A DNA stretch of 64,000 nt from an uncultured Campylobacter sp. (GTDB lineage: Bacteria; Campylobacterota; Campylobacteria; Campylobacterales; Campylobacteraceae). The translations under genes and the position numbers were made by a program. Under the pieces are notes generated by a model. The model was not told the origin of the DNA, made no database searches, and saw only the letters and a program-made list of their open reading frames with translations. Of the stretch, positions 54,860-61,492 are shown piece by piece (the stretch's first letter is position 1; every line of letters starts with the position of its first letter). Location: contig NZ_CAURPW010000001.1 in the NCBI RefSeq assembly GCF_963526985.1, forward strand, positions 216,125-280,124, read 5' to 3'.

Positions 54860-56009
54860 CAAATTCTCCTATTTTTTGCGCTATTTCTTGCGGGCTGATC
54901 GGGCGACCGTTGGCTTTTAGCAGCGTCTTAAAGTCCTCTCTTAGCGTGGCTTTGATTATCTCGCCCATATACTGACCCAAATTTAGCTCGCAGATCAAAA
55001 TTTTGCTAAATTTAGCCGAGATCTCGCGTAGTTTCGCACTTGGCGTCGGAAATAGCGTGATAGGCTTAAAAAGCCCTACTTTCAGGCCTTTTTCGCGTAA
55101 ATTTAGCACCGCTTCTTTTACCGCGCGAGCCACGGAGCCAAACGCGATAATGCAAATCTCCGCGTCATCTAGCATAAACTCCTCGCAAAGCTCGAACTCA
55201 TCCGCGTGCGCGTTTATTTTGTTAAAAAGACGCTTGATGTTGTAGTCCACGACCGCGCCGTCTTCGGTCGGAAATCCCGTCTCGCCGTGATGCAGGCCCG
55301 TGACGTGATAGCGGTAACCGCCGAAAAATTTATTTAGCGTAGCGGGTTCGTCGGGAGCTGCTTTATATGGGCGGTAGTCCGCTGGATCTCCCTCAAACTG
55401 CCTGCGCGAGTAGATTTCTAGCTCGCTAATCTGCGGCAATACAGCCTTTGCATGCATGTGTCCGATCGTTTCGTCTAGTAGCAAAAACACGGGCGTCATG
55501 AACCGCTCGGCTAGATTAAACGCGCGAACGGTCTGTGTATAGCACTCCTCTAGGCTAGATGGCGCGATAACGATACTTTTTACGTCGCCGTGAGTCGGGT
55601 TTTTCGCCTGAAGCAAATCACCCTGCGCCACGCGGGTAGGCAGCCCCGTACTAGGTCCGCCGCGCATGACGTTTACGATCACTAGCGGCACCTCCGCGAT
55701 GAATCCTAGCCCGATCTGCTCGGCCTTTAGCGAGATGCCCGGACCCGAGCTTGCAGTCATCGCCTTTGCACCGCTCATCGAGGCTCCAAGGGCTACCGAG
55801 ATGCCCGCGATCTCGTCCTCCATCTGGATAAATTTGCCGCCGTGCTTTGGCAGCAAGACGCTTAGTTCGTGTGCGATCTCGCTGCTTGGCGTGATCGGAT
55901 AACCGCCGAAAAAGTTACACCCGCACTCAACCGCCGCAAGCGCGACTAGCTCGTTGCCGCTAGCGATGATCTCTCTTTTGCCGCCGTTATTATTTAAAAA
56001 TTCGCTCAT
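54849..56009 (-). CDS. oorA: 2-oxoglutarate:acceptor oxidoreductase, alpha subunit
   Basis: 386-aa alpha subunit. FFGGYPITPSSEIAHE and QMEDEIAGISVALGASMSGA, TASSGPGISLKAEQIGL, NVMRGGPSTGLPTRVAQGDL are the characteristic blocks. The start overlaps oorD (ATGA). Together with B, C and D it replaces the NAD-linked 2-oxoglutarate dehydrogenase and is typical of microaerophilic Campylobacterota. Confidence 0.96.
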   Translation of the reverse strand: MSEFLNNNGGKREIIASGNELVALAAVECGCNFFGGYPITPSSEIAHELSVLLPKHGGKFIQMEDEIAGISVALGASMSGAKAMTASSGPGISLKAEQIGLGFIAEVPLVIVNVMRGGPSTGLPTRVAQGDLLQAKNPTHGDVKSIVIAPSSLEECYTQTVRAFNLAERFMTPVFLLLDETIGHMHAKAVLPQISELEIYSRRQFEGDPADYRPYKAAPDEPATLNKFFGGYRYHVTGLHHGETGFPTEDGAVVDYNIKRLFNKINAHADEFELCEEFMLDDAEICIIAFGSVARAVKEAVLNLREKGLKVGLFKPITLFPTPSAKLREISAKFSKILICELNLGQYMGEIIKATLREDFKTLLKANGRPISPQEIAQKIGEFDGI

Positions 56010-56317
56010 TGCTCCGCCTCTAATTTTTCGAATTTATTCTCTTTTACGGCGGTAGCGCGCTCTTTACTTTCGGCGGTTAGTTTGGCAAATTTAAATCCCT
56101 TCTCCGCCACGTAAATAGCAAAATCGGGGCAGTGCAGCTCGCACTCTCGGCACCCGATACAGGCCTCCGGATGCACCACTTCGATCGTTTTGCCTAGCAC
56201 AGCGCGCGGCTCGACGGCCATCGCCAACACGCCCGCAGGACAGCAGCTCACGCAGATATCGCATGCCTTACAGCGCGAGATATCGACCCAAACGGGAACG
56301 TCGTTTCGTATCAGCAT
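56006..56317 (-). CDS. oorD: 2-oxoglutarate oxidoreductase ferredoxin-type delta subunit
   Basis: 103 aa with two [4Fe-4S] motifs: CKACDICVSCCP and CIGCRECELHCP. It is the electron-output subunit. ATG at 56317 with AAGGA at good spacing is chosen; a frame extending to 56338 adds seven residues. An extended -10 lies about 36 bp upstream. First gene of oorDABC. Confidence 0.95.
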   Translation of the reverse strand: MLIRNDVPVWVDISRCKACDICVSCCPAGVLAMAVEPRAVLGKTIEVVHPEACIGCRECELHCPDFAIYVAEKGFKFAKLTAESKERATAVKENKFEKLEAEQ

Positions 56318-56631
56318 ATTTTTCCTTATCAAATTCAACTAGTAACGATAATTTTATAGCAATTTTGTTAAATTTAGTATTTAAAACGCGCAGTAAAAGT
56401 TAAATTTAAATAAATTTTTGATTATGTCGGAAAATTTGAAACGCTTTTGCGCGGCGCTTAGGCTAGCGGGCGGTAAATTTACCGCATAAATTTTAAACTT
56501 AAATTTAACTACCGCTGCGGTAAAAAAGAGGGCGCAGTAAACAATCAAGTCCAAAATCAAACTTTGCGGCTTGGATAAATTCGCGCCGAATTTACGCAAA
56601 TGCGGCGACGAGTTTATTTAAAAAACGGCCG
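56318..56631. other. Intergenic region with oor promoter
   Basis: About 310 bp between the NlpC/P60 lipoprotein gene and oorD, both minus-strand. Apart from the promoter it is AAATTT-rich and includes the short palindrome GGTAAATTTACC near 56471. The 72-codon frame here is composed of that word and is not taken as a gene. Confidence 0.55.
56353..56361 (-). promoter_or_regulatory. Extended -10 promoter of oorDABC
   Basis: On the minus strand TGCTATAAA fits TGnTATAAT with one difference, in AT-rich DNA 36 bp before the oorD ATG. It suggests that oor is transcribed separately from the icd-mdh genes. Confidence 0.55.
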
Positions 56632-57375
56632 CTAAATTCGGGATTTTTTCCCGTTTGCGTGCGTTTTGCCAAAACCGGCAAATCTATTTGACGCAAGGCA
56701 AGACGCGCTTTTATCCTTGCAAGTCGCGACAAATGAATTTAGCTCTTTTTTACCGTTTTTTCGGGTGTTTTTATCGTTTAGATTCATAAAATCCACCGCA
56801 TTTTTGCCCTTTGCATGATGAGTAAAGCCCACGGTGCCGTCTTTTTCTACGCTGCTTACGATGCCTACGTGCGTGATTATTTTGGCTTTTTTGTTATTTT
56901 TCGTGCTTTTAGTCGTGTTGTTAAAAAATATCAAATCGCCGACTTCTGGGTTTTCAAACGAGATCAAATTTTTGCTTTCATAAAGCCTAAACATCGCTTC
57001 GCTTTTTAGCCCGCGAGCGGTGTAAAATTTATCAAGCTCGTTTTCGTCGAATAAATTTAGACTAAATTGCCTATTAATCAGCGTCACGAAGCCGGAGCAA
57101 TCGCCGCCGTCTTTTTTGCCTATATATTTTTGCATTAGGTCAAGCAAGGCCTTTTCTTTTACGTCAAATCCACCGATTTTACTTTGCGTCGCTTCGGCTA
57201 CCGAGTTTTGGACTTTGCTCTTTTCTAGCGAAGTCGCGGCTTGGATTTGACTTTGCTTCGTTAGCGCTGCGACCGGGACGTTGCTTTTTGGAGCGCTTGG
57301 CGAAACCGTAGCGCACCCGGACATAAAAGTCGCTAAAAACAGGGCGTAAATTTTAATTTTATAATTTACAAGCAT
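56632..57375 (-). CDS. NlpC/P60-type lipoprotein
   Basis: 247 aa. Signal and lipobox FMSGC (Cys21), a linker, then an NlpC/P60-like cysteine peptidase domain: catalytic Cys in GGDCSGFVTL, PEVGDLIFFNN and His in ITHVGIVSSV. Such enzymes cut peptide cross-links or stems of peptidoglycan. The protein is probably outer-membrane attached. It starts 3 nt after mdh and has no strong ribosome site of its own, so may be translationally coupled. A basic C-terminus (KKSRI) is present. Confidence 0.87.
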   Translation of the reverse strand: MLVNYKIKIYALFLATFMSGCATVSPSAPKSNVPVAALTKQSQIQAATSLEKSKVQNSVAEATQSKIGGFDVKEKALLDLMQKYIGKKDGGDCSGFVTLINRQFSLNLFDENELDKFYTARGLKSEAMFRLYESKNLISFENPEVGDLIFFNNTTKSTKNNKKAKIITHVGIVSSVEKDGTVGFTHHAKGKNAVDFMNLNDKNTRKNGKKELNSFVATCKDKSASCLASNRFAGFGKTHANGKKSRI

Positions 57376-57378
57376 CGG

Positions 57379-58266
57379 CTACGCGATTACCCCGCTTTCT
57401 TTTAAAAATTTGATATTTGTAGCCGTTTGCGATTCGCCTTTTTCAAGCGCCGCTTTTTCCTCCGCGCTTGGCTCTTTTATCTCGCGCACGCCGCCCTTGC
57501 CTAGCTTAACGAGTCTGCCGCCCGCGCACTCGCCATCTATCACGCAGCAGCTTAGCCACCGCTCGCTGCCGGTTTTTATCGCCTCGCACATCTTGGCCGC
57601 AGCCGCGCCAGGAGCGTAGTATGCCGACGTGCCAAGTAGCTTAACGATCTTTGCGCCGCCCGTTTTAGCCTCCTGCGCTACCGCGTCAAATTCGCCGCCC
57701 AGATCCACGCTAACGTTGCTTTGCAGCGCCACCATATCGTCGTTGTGAGAGCCTATGATGTGCGCGCTAAAGGCGCTGTTTTTTAGCCCGGTTTTTTGAG
57801 AGATCTCGTATTTTAGGCGCGCGGAGTCTAGCTCGCCCGCCATCCCCAGCACCCTGCCTTTATCAAAACCGCTTGTTTTATAGACTAGGTACGTGAGCGC
57901 ATCGAGCGGATTTGTTACGTTTATGATGACGCAGTTTGGGGCAAATTTGGCGATTTTCTCCACCGTACCTTTTACGATGCCTGCATTTTTTAGCAGCAAA
58001 TCCTCTCTGGTCTGCCCCTCTTTTCTAGGGCTTCCGGCTGTCACGACCACGACGTCGCTATCTGCTACCAGCGCAAAATCATCTCCGCCGGCAACTCTAG
58101 CGTCCAGGCCGAAGACCGCCGCGCTCTGAGACAGATCGATCGCCTTTGCGCGCGCCACGTCGCCAAATATATCCACCAGCGCGATCTCATCTGCGATGCC
58201 TCTTAGCAAAATAGCGCTAGCCGCGCTTGCGCCTACGTTTCCCGCTCCGATAACTGAAATTTTCAT
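57379..58266 (-). CDS. mdh: Malate dehydrogenase
   Basis: NAD-dependent interconversion of malate and oxaloacetate. 295 aa of the LDH/MDH superfamily: GAGNVGASAASAIL, GSPRKEGQTREDLL (Arg at the position specific for malate), NPLDALTYLVYK, and catalytic His in IGSHNDDMVAL. The usual motif is GxHGDxMV, so His-Asn-Asp-Asp is a variant. Short (about 20 aa less than most). Located between icd and the lipoprotein. Confidence 0.93.
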   Translation of the reverse strand: MKISVIGAGNVGASAASAILLRGIADEIALVDIFGDVARAKAIDLSQSAAVFGLDARVAGGDDFALVADSDVVVVTAGSPRKEGQTREDLLLKNAGIVKGTVEKIAKFAPNCVIINVTNPLDALTYLVYKTSGFDKGRVLGMAGELDSARLKYEISQKTGLKNSAFSAHIIGSHNDDMVALQSNVSVDLGGEFDAVAQEAKTGGAKIVKLLGTSAYYAPGAAAAKMCEAIKTGSERWLSCCVIDGECAGGRLVKLGKGGVREIKEPSAEEKAALEKGESQTATNIKFLKESGVIA

Positions 58267-58278
58267 TTTTTTCCTTTT

Positions 58279-60495
58279 TTATAAAATTTGATTTTGCAAA
58301 ATTTGATTAAACGTCGCGCTCGGCCCCATCGCCGCTCTAGCCTTTTTATCGTCTGGCTTATAGTATCCGCCTACATCGACCTTGCGCCCTTGCGCCGCGT
58401 TTATTTCATCCGCGATTACGCTCTCGTTTTTTGCGAGATTTTGGGCGACGATTTTAAATTTGTCGCCCAGCGACGTGCCGCTAGCGGCAAGCTCGCTCGC
58501 CCAGTAAAGCGCGATATAAAAATGGCTCGTGCGCGTATCTAGCTGTCCGACTTCAAACCGCGGGACTTTATTTTCTTTTAGATAGCACTCTACGGCCGCA
58601 TTTAGCGTATCGGCTAAAATTTGCGCCTCGGGACTTTGTTTAAAGCCCGCCAGCTGCTCCAGACTAGCGCCCAGAGCCAAAAACTCGCCCAAACTATCCC
58701 AGCTTAGGTGATTTTGCTCCAGCAGCTGTTCGGCGAGTCTTGGCGCGCTGCCTCCGGCTCCCGTTTCAAAGATACTTCCGCCCTCCAGTAGCGGCACGAT
58801 AGAAAGCATCTTGGCGCTGGTTTCAAGCTCCAAGATCGGAAAAAGATCGGTCAGATAGTCGCGCAAGACGTTGCCCGTGACGCTGATACAGTCCTTGTCT
58901 TGCCTCATGATCTCAAGCGATTTTTTGCAAGCGGCCGCGGGAGACAATATCTCTATATCAAGCCCACTCGCATCCGAGCTAGCTAGCTGCGCTTTTACTT
59001 TTTTTAGGATTTCTCGGTCGTGAGCCCTGTTTTCATCCAGCCAAAATATCGCCTTTAGCCCCGTGATTTTCGCGCGTTTTAGCGCTAGCTCGACCCAGTT
59101 TCGCACGGCGATATCTTTAGTTTGCGTCATCCTAAATATATCGCCTTTTTCTAGCTCAAATTTAAATAAAATTTCGCCTTTTTCATTTACCACGCGAGCC
59201 TCGCCCGCTTCGCTCATCACGAATGTCTTATCGTGGCTACCGTACTCCTCGGCCTTTTTAGCCATCAGCCCGACGTTTGAGACGCTGCCAATTTTAGCCG
59301 GATCTAGCGCGCCGTTTGCCTTGATATCCGCGATCGCCGCCTCATAAACGACGGCGTAGGTTTTATCTGGTATCACGGCTTTGGTTTCGCGTAGGGCGCC
59401 ATCTTTATCCCACATTTTGCCGCCGTTTTTTATCATCGCGGGCATCGAAGCGTCGATGATAACGTCGCTAGGAACGTGTAAATTTGTAACGCCTGCAGCC
59501 GAATTTACCATCGCCAAATTTGGCCTATTTGCGTAAATTTCATCAAATTTGGCTTTTATTTTTTCCTGCGTTGCTTGAGGCAAATTTAAAATCCGCACAA
59601 AAAGGTCTTTTAGTCCGTTGTTTTCGCTGACGTTTACGCTTTTTAGCTCGTCCGCAAACTCATCAAAAACTTCCGCGAAAAAATTCTTCACGAAATGCCC
59701 GAAAATCACGGGATCGCTCACCTTCATCATCGAAGCTTTTAGATGGACGCTAAAGAGCAAATTTTTTGCCTTCGCGTCCGTGATTTGCTCTTTTATAAAG
59801 GCGTCTAGCTTGCTCGCGCTCATAAAGCTAGCGTCGATTATGTCGCCTTTTTCTACCGCCAAATTTTCTTTTAGTACGCGTTTTTCGCCGCTTTTTGAGA
59901 CAAACTCGACGCGTAAATTTTCATCCGTTTCAAAGCTAATCGAGCGCTCGGAGGAGTAAAAATCTCCGCCCTTCATGTAGGTGACTTCGGTTTTGCTATC
60001 TTTTTCAAAAGGGGTGATTTTATACGGATTTTCGCGGGCGTAGCGTTTTACCGCACCGACGCATCTGCGGTCGGAGTTGCCCTCTCGCAGCACCGGATTT
60101 ACCGCGCTTCCTAGCACTTTAGCGTATCTGGCGGCCGCGTCTTTTTCCTCCAGCGTTTTTGGCTCGGACGGGCATGGCGGCAGATCGTAGCCCTTAGCGC
60201 GAAGCTCGGCGATAGCGGCGTTTAGCTGAGGTAAGCTTGCCGAGATGTTTGGCAGCTTAATTATATTCGCACGCTTTTCTTGCGTCAAATTTCGCAGCAT
60301 CTCCAGATCGTCGCTCACGCGTTGATCAGGCGGTAGCTTGTCGTTAAAAGCGGCGATGATCCGCGCGGCTAGGCCGATGTCGGCCTGCTTTATCTCTATG
60401 CCGCCCGCACGCAAAAACGCCTGCAGGATCGGAAACAGCGAGTAACTAGCAAGTAGCGGGGATTCATCGGTTCTAGTATAGACGATGTCGCTCAT
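58279..60495 (-). CDS. icd: Isocitrate dehydrogenase, monomeric NADP type
   Basis: Oxidative decarboxylation of isocitrate to 2-oxoglutarate. 738 aa, the length of the monomeric type (about 740), unrelated in length to the common 415-aa dimer. Segments: YTRTDESPLLASYSLFP, RREGNSDRRCVGAVKRYAR-like (VLREGNSDRRCVGAVKRYAR) and VGGYYKPD near the end. GGAGGAAAG before the ATG is strong. Supplies 2-oxoglutarate for oor, which lies 2 kb downstream. Confidence 0.96.
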   Translation of the reverse strand: MSDIVYTRTDESPLLASYSLFPILQAFLRAGGIEIKQADIGLAARIIAAFNDKLPPDQRVSDDLEMLRNLTQEKRANIIKLPNISASLPQLNAAIAELRAKGYDLPPCPSEPKTLEEKDAAARYAKVLGSAVNPVLREGNSDRRCVGAVKRYARENPYKITPFEKDSKTEVTYMKGGDFYSSERSISFETDENLRVEFVSKSGEKRVLKENLAVEKGDIIDASFMSASKLDAFIKEQITDAKAKNLLFSVHLKASMMKVSDPVIFGHFVKNFFAEVFDEFADELKSVNVSENNGLKDLFVRILNLPQATQEKIKAKFDEIYANRPNLAMVNSAAGVTNLHVPSDVIIDASMPAMIKNGGKMWDKDGALRETKAVIPDKTYAVVYEAAIADIKANGALDPAKIGSVSNVGLMAKKAEEYGSHDKTFVMSEAGEARVVNEKGEILFKFELEKGDIFRMTQTKDIAVRNWVELALKRAKITGLKAIFWLDENRAHDREILKKVKAQLASSDASGLDIEILSPAAACKKSLEIMRQDKDCISVTGNVLRDYLTDLFPILELETSAKMLSIVPLLEGGSIFETGAGGSAPRLAEQLLEQNHLSWDSLGEFLALGASLEQLAGFKQSPEAQILADTLNAAVECYLKENKVPRFEVGQLDTRTSHFYIALYWASELAASGTSLGDKFKIVAQNLAKNESVIADEINAAQGRKVDVGGYYKPDDKKARAAMGPSATFNQILQNQIL

Positions 60496-60559
60496 CTTTC
60501 CTCCTAAATAAATTTCGCAAAATCTTATCCAAATTTATATTAAAACGCCTTTTGGCGGG

Positions 60560-61492
60560 CTATTTTTGAGAGTTTATCGCGCCTACGTGTTCCTCGTACG
60601 TCGCGCTAAATTTATGCTTGCCCGTCTTTTTATCTCGCACGAAGTACAAAAACTCGCTCTGCGCGGGCCTTATCGCCGCCCTGATCGCAGCTAACCCCAC
60701 GGTGCAAACGGGGCTTGGCGGCAGGCCTTCGTTTAGATAGGTGTTAAATTTGCTCTTATCGCTTCGTATGCGCTCGGCTGTGACCGTCTCGTGCGAGTAG
60801 AGTCCGTAGTTTAGCGTGCCGTCCATTTGCAGCTTCATGCCCTTTTTTAGGCGGTTTTGGATAACGGAGGCGACGAGGGGCATCTCGTCCTCGTTCGTAG
60901 CCTCTTTTTGCACGACCGAGGCCGTCACGAGATACTCGCTCCAGCGCTTTTCGTCGTAGCTCCCCAGTAGCTCTGTGGCCGTTTTTTCGTGGAATTTTTT
61001 AGATAAATTTACCAGATGCGCCGCTAGCTGCTCTTCGTTTACGCCAAGGGGCACTTTATAGGTCTCAGGCACCAAAAAGCCGTCCTCTAGCGGAGCAAAT
61101 TTGGCGTAAAATTCATTTAGCTTCGCCTCGCTCAAATTTAACTTTTTTGCGATCTCTTGTAAAAATACGGCCGTCGTTTCGCCGGGAATCAGCGTTATTT
61201 GCGTTAAAGCCGCCTTTGCGGTCGTGAGTTTATGCAAAAAATCAAGCTTGCTAAGCTTTGTCGCGTCCAGGTCTATCCAGCCTGCTTGCACATGCCCCAT
61301 AGCGCGCAAGATCACGGCGTCAAATTTATTTGCGTCCGTATTTTTTTCGCTTAGATATGATATAATCCCAAGAGTACTGCCCTGAGGCACGAAAATGACC
61401 TCGCTCACGCTCACCGGGCGGCTAATATAAACAAGAAAGCTCAGAAAAAATATGAAAATCATCTCGCTGATAATGAAGAAAATTTGGCGCAT
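60560..61492 (-). CDS. mltG: Endolytic murein transglycosylase MltG
   Basis: 310 aa. N-terminal membrane helix (about 5-23) then a YceG domain: LIPGETTAVFLQEIAKKL, PLEDGFLVPETYKVP, the catalytic Glu region TASVVQKEATNEDEMPLVAS, MDGTLNYGLY and GLPPSPVCTVGLAAIRAA. MltG cuts nascent glycan strands and limits their length. I start at ATG 61492 with AGGGATC upstream; the frame extends 94 residues further but overlaps the AsmA-like gene and looks unrelated. Divergent from the AsmA-like gene. Confidence 0.9.
   Translation of the reverse strand: MRQIFFIISEMIFIFFLSFLVYISRPVSVSEVIFVPQGSTLGIISYLSEKNTDANKFDAVILRAMGHVQAGWIDLDATKLSKLDFLHKLTTAKAALTQITLIPGETTAVFLQEIAKKLNLSEAKLNEFYAKFAPLEDGFLVPETYKVPLGVNEEQLAAHLVNLSKKFHEKTATELLGSYDEKRWSEYLVTASVVQKEATNEDEMPLVASVIQNRLKKGMKLQMDGTLNYGLYSHETVTAERIRSDKSKFNTYLNEGLPPSPVCTVGLAAIRAAIRPAQSEFLYFVRDKKTGKHKFSATYEEHVGAINSQK

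Noticed and set aside
56381..56599. 72-codon frame before oorD
   Set aside because: Made of AAATTT words; no ribosome site; overlaps the region upstream of the oor promoter.
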